Assembly: GCF_011207455.1 (NCBI RefSeq)
Contig: NZ_CP048877.1
Coordinates: 1,294,576-1,358,575 of the forward strand
Reading direction: 5' to 3'
DNA length: 64,000 nucleotides
DNA from: Thermosulfuriphilus ammonigenes
Lineage (GTDB): Bacteria > Desulfobacterota > Thermodesulfobacteria > Thermodesulfobacteriales > ST65
Shown here: piece after piece, positions 52,452-61,382 of the stretch
Layout: every line of letters starts with the position of its first letter
Position numbering within the stretch: the stretch's first letter is position 1
Notes under the pieces: generated by a model
What the model saw: only the letters and a program-made list of their open reading frames with translations
Told to the model about the DNA's origin: nothing
Database searches by the model: none
Program-made: the position numbers and the translations under genes

Positions 52452-54494
52452 TCAATGACCGGGTTGCTCCTCGACTATGTCGTAATGGGAAAAGCGCATA
52501 GTAAAGGTGGCCCTTCCCTGGCTGGCCGAACGAAGGGTGGTAGAGTAACCAAAGAGGCGAGAAAGAGGGGCCTCGGCGCGTATAACCTGGACCGGCCCTC
52601 GGGCCTCAATAGTCTCCACTTTTCCTCCGCGAGCGGTAAGGTCGCCGATTATATCACCCATGAACTCTCCCGGGGTGAGAATCTCTAGGGCCATAATGGG
52701 TTCAAGAAGCACCGGTCCGGCCGCCTCTAAAGCCTGCTTGAGGGCTGCTGTAATGGCGGCCTTGATGGCCAAGTTCCCGGCGGTTTCGGCGAAGAAGAGC
52801 CTCTTTAGGCGAATCTCTATGTCCCAGACGGGGTAGCCAGCCACACCGGCCTCAAGGCTCTGGTAAAGGGTTTCCTCTAGCTCCTGACGCAGGGCTTCCG
52901 GAAGCTCCTCGGCCAGGGGGGGCTCAATTCGGATTTGACGTCCGGCTCCCCTGGGAAGGGGGGCTATGGCCAGGGTGGCTTCTACTTTTTGTCTTACGCC
53001 GGCGATATCTCGGTCAAAGACCTCCGTGGCCTCAGCCGGCCGGGTGATGGTCTCTCGATAGACTACCTGGGGGCGGCCAACATTGATGGGCAGATGATAT
53101 TCTCGTTTTATCCGCTGGAGAATAACCTCCAGGTGGAGTTCGCCCATACCAGAGACGATAGTCTGGCCGGTTTCTTCGTCAAAGCGGACCCGGAAGGTGG
53201 GATCCTCTTCGGCTACCCGAGAGAGCACCTGGTGGACCTTTTCTTCGTCGGCTCGGGTTTTGGGCTCCACCGCAATGGAGATGACAGGTTCATAGGTTTC
53301 AATGGGTTCAAGGAGGATGGGATGCTCCGGATCAGCCAGGGTATCCCCGGTGGCCGTGCCTTTTAGACCCATGACGGCCACGATGGCTCCGGGGCCGGCC
53401 TCCTCCAGGCGTTCGCGTTTGTTGGCATGGACCCGAAAGATCCGGGCCACCTTTTCCTTGAGCCCCTTGCCTACATTGAGGACCGCCTTTCCTACCTCAA
53501 GACGGCCAGAGTAGATGCGAACATAGACCATCTTGCGACCTTCGAACATCTGGACCTTGAAAGCCAGGGCAGCAAGGGGCCCTCCCTCTTTGGGGGGCCG
53601 GCTCTCAAGCTCTCCGGTTTTGGGGTTAAGGCCCTCTACCGGAGGAACATCTAAGGGGCTGGGTAAATAGCGGACGATGCCGTCAATAAGCGGCTGGACT
53701 CCTTTGTTCTTTAAGGCTGCCCCGGCAAAAACTGGTACCCCTTTAAGCCCTAAGGTGGCCCGGCGGATGGCCTGGTGTATCTCCGCTTCCGTGATTTCTT
53801 CTTCGGCCAGATATTTTTCCATGATGGAATCATCGATATCCGCCAGGGTCTCTAAGAGGGCCTCCCGATAGTCTCTGGCCTCGGCTATCAGTTCATCGGG
53901 TAGGGGGTGGTAGGTAAACTTTTCCCCCTGGCTGGCCTCATCCCAGAGGATGAGTCTCTGGGCGATGACATCCACCACCCCCTGGAAGCGATCTTCGGCC
54001 CCATAAGGAAAGGTGATCACCAAGGGATTGGCCGCCAGTTTGTCCCTCATCTCTTGAAGAACCTTGGTAAAATCGGCCCCTAAGCGATCCATCTTGTTGA
54101 CGAAGGCCACCTTAGGGACCCGGTACTTGTCTGCCTGGTGCCAGACCGTTTCACTTTGAGGCTCTACTCCTCCCACGGCACAAAAGACCCCTACCGCTCC
54201 ATCAAGAACCCTCAGGGATCGTTCCACCTCTATGGTGAAGTCCACGTGACCGGGGGTGTCGATAATATGTATTTCGTGTCCCTGCCAATAACACGTGGTC
54301 ACTGCCGAAGAGATGGTGATGCCCCGTTCTTGTTCCTCTGGCATCCAGTCCATCTGAGCGGCTCCTTCGTGAACTTCTCCCATGCGATGGATCTTGCCGG
54401 TGTAATAGAGGATGCGTTCGGTAAGGGTGGTTTTCCCGGCGTCGATGTGGGCAATGATACCGATGTTCCGAATTCTCTCCAGCCTGACGGCCAT
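52452..54494 (-). CDS. fusA: Elongation factor G (probable EF-G2 paralogue)
   Basis: Translocation GTPase. The ATG at 54494 ([13 protein letters not shown]) follows GGGGGAAGAG; the longer frame is rejected because it would overlap plsY upstream. About 680 residues. G1 is [10 protein letters not shown]3 [10 protein letters not shown]4 NKMD. The C-terminal domains IV and V have [16 protein letters not shown] and [12 protein letters not shown]. It is not in an rpsL-rpsG-tuf operon, so it may be the second, mitochondrial-like EF-G. Divergent from plsY. Confidence 0.9.
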   Translation of the reverse strand: MAVRLERIRNIGIIAHIDAGKTTLTERILYYTGKIHRMGEVHEGAAQMDWMPEEQERGITISSAVTTCYWQGHEIHIIDTPGHVDFTIEVERSLRVLDGAVGVFCAVGGVEPQSETVWHQADKYRVPKVAFVNKMDRLGADFTKVLQEMRDKLAANPLVITFPYGAEDRFQGVVDVIAQRLILWDEASQGEKFTYHPLPDELIAEARDYREALLETLADIDDSIMEKYLAEEEITEAEIHQAIRRATLGLKGVPVFAGAALKNKGVQPLIDGIVRYLPSPLDVPPVEGLNPKTGELESRPPKEGGPLAALAFKVQMFEGRKMVYVRIYSGRLEVGKAVLNVGKGLKEKVARIFRVHANKRERLEEAGPGAIVAVMGLKGTATGDTLADPEHPILLEPIETYEPVISIAVEPKTRADEEKVHQVLSRVAEEDPTFRVRFDEETGQTIVSGMGELHLEVILQRIKREYHLPINVGRPQVVYRETITRPAEATEVFDRDIAGVRQKVEATLAIAPLPRGAGRQIRIEPPLAEELPEALRQELEETLYQSLEAGVAGYPVWDIEIRLKRLFFAETAGNLAIKAAITAALKQALEAAGPVLLEPIMALEILTPGEFMGDIIGDLTARGGKVETIEARGPVQVIRAEAPLSRLFGYSTTLRSASQGRATFTMRFSHYDIVEEQPGH

Positions 54495-54572
54495 CTCTTC
54501 CCCCGCCTTTCTGGTATTGGTGAACCAAAACCCTTGCCTGAACCAATCCCTTGATATTACACTCGGGCGCAA

Positions 54573-55193
54573 ATGATAGAAAGTCTCTGGAGTCCTAGAG
54601 TACTGGTCATCATCTTGGCCGCTTATCTTTTGGGGGCCGTTCCTTTTGGCCTTCTGATCGGTTTTCTCAGGGGCAAGGATATTCGCCAGATGGGTTCTGG
54701 TAACATCGGGGCCACCAATGTAGCCCGGTGTGTGGGTAAAACCTGGGGAGTTATAACCCTTGTCCTAGATGTGGCCAAGGCCGCCCTTCCCGTCTATCTG
54801 GCCAGCCGTCTGGCGCCGGAGGCCCTCAGGGAGGTCCTTCCGGCTCTGGCAGGTCTGGCAGCCTTTTTGGGGCATCTTTATCCGGTGTACCTGGGCTTCC
54901 GGGGGGGCAAGGGCGTGGCCACGGCGGTGGGGGTCTATCTATTTCTCTGCCCGGTGGCCCTGGCCATCAATGTGATCATCTTTGTGGCCGTGGTGGCTAA
55001 AAGCGGTTATGTTTCTCTGGGCTCGCTGCTTACCTCTCTTCTTATGCCGGCCCTGGTCTGGTTTACCTGCCACAGTCTTTCGGTGACCCTCCTGGCCTCG
55101 GTGATGGCCCTTCTCATCTGGTGGCGTCATAGAGAAAACATCGCCCGCCTCCTTCGGGGAGAAGAAAAAAGCTGGCGAGGAGCCAGAGAATAA
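54573..55193 (+). CDS. plsY: Glycerol-3-phosphate acyltransferase PlsY
   Basis: Membrane enzyme that uses acyl-phosphate to acylate glycerol-3-phosphate, the first step of phospholipid synthesis. 206 residues with about five membrane helices. [34 protein letters not shown] and [14 protein letters not shown] are the three conserved motifs. Divergent from fusA with a 78-base gap. A 107-base gap follows. Confidence 0.95.
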   Translation: MIESLWSPRVLVIILAAYLLGAVPFGLLIGFLRGKDIRQMGSGNIGATNVARCVGKTWGVITLVLDVAKAALPVYLASRLAPEALREVLPALAGLAAFLGHLYPVYLGFRGGKGVATAVGVYLFLCPVALAINVIIFVAVVAKSGYVSLGSLLTSLLMPALVWFTCHSLSVTLLASVMALLIWWRHRENIARLLRGEEKSWRGARE

Positions 55194-55300
55194 GTCCTCT
55201 TTTTAGTCAGTCTTTTAGTCAATCTCCTGGTCCGCTAAAAAAGAAAGATTTCAGGCGAAAACTTTAGGAATCTTCCTTCCGGCCGAAAAGTTAAAAAGAG

Positions 55301-56761
55301 ATGTCCGAGCAACAGGGTCGCCAAAGTCTGTTTAAAGAGGGGGTGCCCGTCCTTGACGGGCGTTTCCGGCTTTTTGTTTCCTCAGATGAGCTGGTGGCCT
55401 TTTTGCGCAAAGATGCTCCAGGTCCTGATCTTATCCCCGATGACTATCCAGCCCTTAAGTCCGAGCTTAAAAAGCATGGGATTGTTTTTGGGCTCCTTGA
55501 GGAGCCAGAGGTTGATTCTGGGAGGTTGATCGTCGCCCGGGGCCGGCCGCCGGTCAAGGGTGAAGACGCCCGAATAGAGCTTTTGGTGGATCTTGAGAAA
55601 GGGCCACGAGAGGAGGGAAACGATCGGGTTGACCTCCGAGAAATGAACACCATTGTCTGCGTTACTGCCGGCCAGCCTGTGGCCCGGAAGATTCCGCCAG
55701 GGCCCGGGGAGCCAGGGATGAACGTCTTCGGAGAGCCGCTGCCTACCTTTCCCGGAAAGGACATCCCTTTTCGCTACGGTTCCGGACTCAAACCCGATGA
55801 GGAGGGAGTTCTTTTGATTTCTGAAGTGGAGGGGGCCCTGATTTCCGAGGGTGACAAGCTTCGGGTCAGTCCGGTCTTTGAGCTCAACTCCGATGTCAAC
55901 TGGGATGTAGGTAATATCCACTTCCTGGGAGAGAAGCTGCTCATAAATGGTGTGGTCCACCGGGGGTTTGAAATTGATTGCTCGGGAGATCTGGAGATAA
56001 ATGGTGCGGTGGAAGACAATGTTCTTATCAGGGTCAAGGGGGATCTTATCATCAGTGGCCTTGTACACGGTGAGGAGACTCGGATTGAGTGTCAGGGGCA
56101 GGCCACCATCGGGGCGATAGAGTACGCCCAGGTCTTTGTCTGCGGAGACCTTACTGTCTCTGACTATATACTTCAGGCCTTCTGTGAGGTTGGTGGCCAC
56201 CTGAGCGTTACCGAAGGGGTGGGGACTATCGTTGGCGGAGACTCTCTCGTTCGGGGGTCGGCTGAGGTGAGGATCCTGGGCAGCAGTGCCCACGTGACCA
56301 CCGTCCTCAGGGTGGGTTATGAACGCAGTCTTTCCGAACAGCTGGAAGATGTTAGAGCTAAACTGACCGTGCTTGAGGATCAGATGACGGCCCTCTATAA
56401 GGCCCTTAAGGCCGGGGCCAGGCTCCTTAAAGAGGGGCGTCTTCCGTCAGAGAAAATCCCGATTTTTAATAAAGTAAAGGAAAAGCTTACAGAGCTAGAG
56501 CTCGAAGCCCAAAAACTCAAAGAAAAGGAAAGAGAGCTACGGGAAAGGGTTAAAGCGCTTCGTCAGACAACGGTTAAGGTCCTGGGGCGCTGCTTTCCCG
56601 GGGTGAGGATTGGCATCGCCGATCGAGAGATAACTGTCAACCGGCCCCTCGAAATGGGCACCTTTTATCTTAAAGAGGCTCAGGTAACCTTCCGCGCTGG
56701 AAGCCTGAATCTAGAAGAAGAGAGCCCTGAGGAAAAGGGGGCCTCCGAAGGGCCTGAATAG
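55301..56761 (+). CDS. FapA/DUF342-domain protein
   Basis: 486 residues. The N-terminal region includes GRLIVARGRPPVKGEDARIELLVD, then PGPGEPGMNVFGEPLP-like KIPPGPGEPGMNVFGE typical of DUF342. The centre (about 210-330) is a parallel beta-helix with repeated Gly-Asp turns (CSGDLEINGAVEDNVLIRV, VKGDLIISGLVHG). Residues 345-420 are a coiled coil (LEDVRAKLTVLEDQMTALYKAL). Members are linked to polymer or envelope assembly in flagellated bacteria, but the role is unsettled. Confidence 0.85.
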   Translation: MSEQQGRQSLFKEGVPVLDGRFRLFVSSDELVAFLRKDAPGPDLIPDDYPALKSELKKHGIVFGLLEEPEVDSGRLIVARGRPPVKGEDARIELLVDLEKGPREEGNDRVDLREMNTIVCVTAGQPVARKIPPGPGEPGMNVFGEPLPTFPGKDIPFRYGSGLKPDEEGVLLISEVEGALISEGDKLRVSPVFELNSDVNWDVGNIHFLGEKLLINGVVHRGFEIDCSGDLEINGAVEDNVLIRVKGDLIISGLVHGEETRIECQGQATIGAIEYAQVFVCGDLTVSDYILQAFCEVGGHLSVTEGVGTIVGGDSLVRGSAEVRILGSSAHVTTVLRVGYERSLSEQLEDVRAKLTVLEDQMTALYKALKAGARLLKEGRLPSEKIPIFNKVKEKLTELELEAQKLKEKERELRERVKALRQTTVKVLGRCFPGVRIGIADREITVNRPLEMGTFYLKEAQVTFRAGSLNLEEESPEEKGASEGPE

Positions 56762-56762
56762 A

Positions 56763-56975
56763 CTACCTTAGCCGCCGATAGGGAAACCGCTGGCGGATGT
56801 GACGATTGAAGAACCGGCCATGGGAGCTGGCCGAGATAAGTCCTCTGAAGACCTCCTCCGGCACCTGGTAAAATTCATAAAGGGCTCCATTGCGAAACTC
56901 CACCAAAAGAGTCTGCCTTTGCGGATCGTAGGCCACTGATTTAAGATGACTGGAGTAAAGTTCTTGGAGTCTCAT
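56763..56975 (-). CDS. KTSC-domain protein
   Basis: 70 residues. The pattern SSHLKSVAYDPQRQTLLVEFRNG, LYEFYQVPEEVFRGLISA and SHGRFFNRHIR is the KTSC domain, usually associated with nucleases or toxin-like operons or standing alone. Its ATG shares the palindromic CATG with the ATG of the divergent HD-domain gene, so the two genes start two bases apart on opposite strands. Function unknown. Confidence 0.85.
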   Translation of the reverse strand: MRLQELYSSHLKSVAYDPQRQTLLVEFRNGALYEFYQVPEEVFRGLISASSHGRFFNRHIRQRFPYRRLR

Positions 56976-58140
56976 GGTGGAGCTAGACTTTCAAAAGATC
57001 CGGCAGAAGATAGAAAATATTCTTAATGAGAGACTTTCTCCTTGGGCCACCCCTCATTCGGCGGCCCGGAGAGAACGCCCCGAAGAGCTTCTGGCCGGAG
57101 ACTATCGTCTGCCCTTTTCGATAGATACCGATCGGATTCTTCATTCTCTGGCCTATACCCGCTACATCGATAAGACCCAGGTCTTCTCCCTGTCTGATAA
57201 TATTCACATTACTCGAAGAGTTATCCATGTTCAGCTAGTCTCCAAGATTGCCAGGACCATTGGCCGGTATCTGGGGCTGAATGAAGATCTCATTGAGGCT
57301 ATCTCCCTGGGGCATGACATCGGCCATCCCCCTTTTGGCCATGAGGGGGAGCGCTTTCTTGATCGTCTGGCCCGGATGCATAATCTGCCCTCATTTCAGC
57401 ACAATATTCAGGGAGTGCGGGCCTTGAGGCATCTAGAACGCGGAGGCCAGGGTTGGAATCTTACCCTTCAGGTCTATGATGGTATCCTTTGTCATGATGG
57501 CGAAAGCGACACTTACAGTCTTGTCCCGGAGAAGGAAAAAGATTTTTCCCGTCTGGATGAAGAGATCATCCGGCGTGCTCAGGATCCTTCCTATCCTTTG
57601 CGGCCTATGACCCTTGAGGGCTGTGTCGTCCGGCTGGCCGACACCATAAGCTACATAGGGCGGGACATAGAAGACGCCATCCTTGTCGGTCTTATTCGTC
57701 GGGAAGATATTCCCCCACGCTGTCAGAAGGTCTTAGGGCGGACCAACGGGAGTATTGTCTTCCGCTTGGTGACGGATCTCATCGCCCACAGTTGGGGAAA
57801 GGGCTCTGTTTCCTTCAGCCCCGAAGTAGCCGAGGCCCTCAAGGAACTTAAGGCCTTCAACCTGGAGCACATCTATCTTAACGAGGCCATCAAAAAAGAT
57901 ATGGATAAGATTGCCTGGCTCTTTGAGCGACTTTTTGAGCGATGTTTAGAAGACCTTCATCAGGGGCGGAGGGAGGCCCCAATCTTTCGAGATTTTCTGA
58001 TCCATATGCCCGAAAGCTATCTTCAGGAAACCCCTCCTCCGCAGATAGTCATTGACTTCATTGCCGGGATGACCGACGAGTATTTTGTCTCTCTGGCCCG
58101 AGAGCTCTTTTTCCCGGGCCGTCTGAGGGCCTTTCTTTAA
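56974..58140 (+). CDS. HD-domain dNTP triphosphohydrolase (dGTPase-like)
   Basis: 388 residues. H114-D115 in LGHDIGHPPFGHEGERFLD is the HD motif that binds metal, with further His (DNIHITRRVIHVQLV) and Asp (LADTISYIGRD) ligands. The N-terminal RILHSLAYTRYIDKTQVF resembles the substrate-binding segment of dGTPases. It would hydrolyse dNTPs to the nucleoside and triphosphate. GGAG is four bases before the ATG; GTG at 56977 is an alternative. Confidence 0.9.
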   Translation: MVELDFQKIRQKIENILNERLSPWATPHSAARRERPEELLAGDYRLPFSIDTDRILHSLAYTRYIDKTQVFSLSDNIHITRRVIHVQLVSKIARTIGRYLGLNEDLIEAISLGHDIGHPPFGHEGERFLDRLARMHNLPSFQHNIQGVRALRHLERGGQGWNLTLQVYDGILCHDGESDTYSLVPEKEKDFSRLDEEIIRRAQDPSYPLRPMTLEGCVVRLADTISYIGRDIEDAILVGLIRREDIPPRCQKVLGRTNGSIVFRLVTDLIAHSWGKGSVSFSPEVAEALKELKAFNLEHIYLNEAIKKDMDKIAWLFERLFERCLEDLHQGRREAPIFRDFLIHMPESYLQETPPPQIVIDFIAGMTDEYFVSLARELFFPGRLRAFL

Positions 58141-59765
58141 ATTTCTGGATCAAAAAGAAAGTCTCCCAGCCTCTTTTTCACCTGAGAGAGGATCTCCTCT
58201 ACCGGGGCCAGGGTCTCTACCTTCATCAACCCCGGAAGTTCCTTTACTGGTGCAAAGACTTCTTTCTGGCGGAGATAAATCTCCCAGCGTCCATCGGAGA
58301 CCTCTCCAGTCTTATCTAGACGGCGGGCGAGGCGGTGCTTAATTTCCTCTTCCGGGCAGGTGCAGAGTATGAACCGGACCGGAACGTTGGCCGCCGAGGC
58401 GGCCTTTAAGACGGCCTGACGGTATTCCTCGTCTTTAAAGGTGGCGTCTAAAATGACCGTCTCTCCCAGGCTGGCCAGCTCTCGGGCCTCATCCACCATG
58501 GCCATGTAAGTCTTTTGGGTCATCTCCGGCGAGTAGATTCCCTGGCCAAAGGGTTCGAAGTGGTGCTCTTGGGGGGCGATTCCCAGAAGTCTCTTGCGGA
58601 CAATATCAGAGTTAAGATAAATGGCTCCCTGGTCGTTAGCCAGGGCCCGGGCCAGAGTGGACTTGCCAGTGCCAGAAAGGCCAAATATGACGATTATCCG
58701 TCCTTGGGGAGATTTTCCGGCATAATGATGGGCCAGGGCGAAATAGCGCCTGGCCTCTGATAAGGCCTGGCGGCGTACCTCAGGAGGAACTTCCGGAGCC
58801 GACCAGGTAAAACAGCCAATTTTTCCCCGGACATAAGCCCGGTAACACTTGTAAAAATCCAGAAGTTTAAGAAGTTCTTGATCCCCAGACAGGGAGACAA
58901 ATCCATTTATGAAGTACCCGGAAAGATCTTTTAAACCATGGTAGTCAAGATCCATGGCCAAAAAGGCGATATCGCAGGCCACATCGCCACATCGGAAGCG
59001 ATCGTTGAATTCGATACAGTCGAAGATATAGACATCTTGTCGGGGCTCATCAAAACAGATGTTGGCCGAATATAGATCTCCATGACCGTCGCGAATTCGG
59101 CCCTCTTTTACCCGGCGAGCAAAAAGTTCCGCCTTCTCTTCCATGAATTTCCGGGCATAGGCCATGATCTCCCGATATCTTTTGGCCGAGAGGGCTTCGC
59201 CTACAAAGGCCTCCGTCTGAGAGAAGTTTTCATTAACGTTAAAGGCCACTGTCTCCAGGCTGCCATGTTCGTCAACTCCTGGTCCGGTAGCGGCCTGCTG
59301 ATAGAAGGGAACCAGCTTTTTTACGACCTGATCGATGTGTCTTTGAGTCAGCTGCCCCTCCCGGATGATCCGGCCCATCATGCCCTCTTCGGGCATGCGC
59401 CGCATCTTGACGGCATACTCCAGAACCTTACCTTGGCCTTCAAAGCAGATTTTCCCCTCGGGGGTGCGAACGACCTCTACCACCCCAAGGTAGAGATCCG
59501 GACAAAGGCGGCGGTTAAGTTCAACCTCTCGCTGACAGAAGTAATGTCGTTTCTCCAAAGTGGTGAAATCCAAAAAGCCGAAGTCCACCGGTTTTTTGAC
59601 CTTGTAAACGTAATTGCCGGCTAGAAAGACGTAAGAAATGTGGGTCTGGATAAGATGAATCTCCTCGACCTTATAGGGATAGGCTTGAGGGTCCTTAAGG
59701 GCGACAATAAACTCTGGCAGCCGGGACATAGCTTCCTCCCACTTTCTTTTTTCTTCCTGGGTCAT
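58137..59765 (-). CDS. Two-domain kinase: aminoglycoside-phosphotransferase-like plus P-loop ATPase
   Basis: About 542 residues from the ATG at 59765. The earlier start would overlap the divergent dus gene and lacks a ribosome site. Residues 1-340 form an APH-like kinase with the catalytic loop RIRDGHGDLYSANICFDE and metal loop FDCIEFNDRFRCGDV. Residues 365-540 are a P-loop kinase with Walker A IFGLSGTGKSTLARAL, resembling gluconate kinase or chloramphenicol phosphotransferase-like P-loop enzymes. Such fusions are widespread and of unknown substrate. It converges on the HD gene with a four-base overlap. Confidence 0.82.
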   Translation of the reverse strand: MTQEEKRKWEEAMSRLPEFIVALKDPQAYPYKVEEIHLIQTHISYVFLAGNYVYKVKKPVDFGFLDFTTLEKRHYFCQREVELNRRLCPDLYLGVVEVVRTPEGKICFEGQGKVLEYAVKMRRMPEEGMMGRIIREGQLTQRHIDQVVKKLVPFYQQAATGPGVDEHGSLETVAFNVNENFSQTEAFVGEALSAKRYREIMAYARKFMEEKAELFARRVKEGRIRDGHGDLYSANICFDEPRQDVYIFDCIEFNDRFRCGDVACDIAFLAMDLDYHGLKDLSGYFINGFVSLSGDQELLKLLDFYKCYRAYVRGKIGCFTWSAPEVPPEVRRQALSEARRYFALAHHYAGKSPQGRIIVIFGLSGTGKSTLARALANDQGAIYLNSDIVRKRLLGIAPQEHHFEPFGQGIYSPEMTQKTYMAMVDEARELASLGETVILDATFKDEEYRQAVLKAASAANVPVRFILCTCPEEEIKHRLARRLDKTGEVSDGRWEIYLRQKEVFAPVKELPGLMKVETLAPVEEILSQVKKRLGDFLFDPEI

Positions 59766-59828
59766 ACCCAAAAAAGCGTTTCGATGATAGCCTTTTTGTT
59801 TCAAACTTGGCCTTGAGAGAGCCCCTTT

Positions 59829-60866
59829 ATGGTCGGAGTTTCCCTTGACCAAGTTCCTAGAGAATTTCGGCTAGGATCTTTAAGGATTAGTCCACCATTG
59901 GTCCTGGCCCCCTTAGCTGACTACACCCATGCGGCCTTTCGTACCTTGGTGGCAGACTATGGTGGGGTGGGGCTCTTTTACACGGAGATGCTCAATAGCC
60001 GGATTCTGGCCTTCGGGTCGGCGGCAAGGGATCCATATCTTCTGCCAGGACGGGGGGATCGTCCCTTGGTGGCCCAGGTGGTAGGAGGAGATCCGGATGT
60101 TGTCTTCCGGGCCGTGGCCCGATTGGTGAGCCTGGGACATTTTTCGGCCATAGACATTAACATGGCCTGCACCCGGGGAGCCATCCAGCGTTTTGGCTGG
60201 GGTGTCTCCCTGATGAAAGATAGCTTTCGGGCCCGGGAAATTCTCCGGGCGGTCCGGGATGCTGCTGCCGGTCTGCCGCTTACGGTCAAGATTCGCTCCG
60301 GCTGGGAACATGATCTTCCAGAACTCCTCCGTTTTGTTCGCCTTCTGGAGGAGGAAGGGGCCTCGGCCATTGTCCTTCATCCCCGTTCGGCCAGGGAGGG
60401 ATTTCGACGTCGGGCTCGTTGGGAGGAGATCCGGGCGGTGGTCAGGGAGGTTTCTATTCCGGTAATTGGCTCCGGTGATGTCTTCTCCCCCGAAGATGCC
60501 CGGCGGATGTTTCTGGAGACCGGTTGTGCCGGGGTAATGATCGGCCGGGCGGCCCTCCTGAGGCCCTGGATCTTTCGGGACACAGAAGCCCTCCTTCGGA
60601 ATGAGCTTCCCCCTGGCCCCCCGGATCCCTTTTCACCCCTGGGCCGGCTGGCCGATCTTATGAAGGAGTTCCTCCCCGAAGATATGGCTTTTAAGCGTTT
60701 TCGACTCTATTGTTTCTGGTATCTTCAGAACTTTCCCTTTGGGTTCCACTATCTAAAGCTTATTCAGAAGGAGACCGACCTTAATAGTATGCTTAAACGC
60801 CTCCAGGGGCTTCTGGCCGGAGAACGCTTTCCAGCCTATCCGGCCCGGCCGGTGATGATTCGTTAA
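59829..60866 (+). CDS. tRNA-dihydrouridine synthase family protein
   Basis: 345 residues. FMN TIM barrel with VLAPLADYTHAAFRTL at the start, VAQVVGGDPDVV, the active-site cysteine near residue 114 in DINMACTRGAIQRF, VKIRSGWEHD, and VIGSGDVFSPEDARR with GVMIGRAALLRPW for phosphate binding. In the family the cysteine is usually within NMGCP; here it reads NMACT, a divergent form. It reduces uridine in tRNA D-loops, or may be a paralogue of altered specificity. Confidence 0.88.
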   Translation: MVGVSLDQVPREFRLGSLRISPPLVLAPLADYTHAAFRTLVADYGGVGLFYTEMLNSRILAFGSAARDPYLLPGRGDRPLVAQVVGGDPDVVFRAVARLVSLGHFSAIDINMACTRGAIQRFGWGVSLMKDSFRAREILRAVRDAAAGLPLTVKIRSGWEHDLPELLRFVRLLEEEGASAIVLHPRSAREGFRRRARWEEIRAVVREVSIPVIGSGDVFSPEDARRMFLETGCAGVMIGRAALLRPWIFRDTEALLRNELPPGPPDPFSPLGRLADLMKEFLPEDMAFKRFRLYCFWYLQNFPFGFHYLKLIQKETDLNSMLKRLQGLLAGERFPAYPARPVMIR

Positions 60867-60911
60867 CTTGATAAGAAAGGTCTTCCCCTACCTGGATATC
60901 AAGGCTATATA

Positions 60912-61382
60912 ATGAGCATGATGCAGAGTAAGGTTACCGATCGCGCTCCGGTAATGTTCCTGCTGGCCGGTGGCCGGATTATGGTCGCTCTGGTGGGGTG
61001 GAACCGACAATTTGAAACCCTCCAGTATGTGTTGGAGAAGAAGGAGCACATCCCGGTAGAGTGCCCTGTTTTTCTCAAGTTTGCCTCTACAGAGAGCGGA
61101 CAGGCCCTGCTTGATTTTGATCTCTCTCTTCTTCAGTGTCTTAAGCCCCCGGATTTTCATTTTCTTCTTAACCGCAATCAGATCCTTGGCTTCACGGAGG
61201 CCAAGTACATCTTTCCCCATGTCATCCAGCAATACTCACTGCTTATCAAGCAGATAGGCTTCTTGCCCGAGCCACTCAAGGCTGATCCCTCTCCCAAACC
61301 GACGTTGGTGGAGAAGGATGAAGGGAAGATAGTCCCTTTACGTTTCCGTCGGGAAGAAGAGGAAGATAACCAAGAAGACTAA
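60912..61382 (+). CDS. Hypothetical protein
   Basis: 156 residues that I do not recognise. The first 115 residues have alternating hydrophobic segments (FLLAGGRIMVALVGW, LLDFDLSLLQCLKP, FHFLLNRNQILGF) and are probably globular. The last 40 are Pro/Lys/Glu-rich and acidic at the end (REEEEDNQED). There is no signal peptide. It follows the dus gene by 45 bases and abuts the convergent uvrA stop directly. Confidence 0.65.
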   Translation: MSMMQSKVTDRAPVMFLLAGGRIMVALVGWNRQFETLQYVLEKKEHIPVECPVFLKFASTESGQALLDFDLSLLQCLKPPDFHFLLNRNQILGFTEAKYIFPHVIQQYSLLIKQIGFLPEPLKADPSPKPTLVEKDEGKIVPLRFRREEEEDNQED

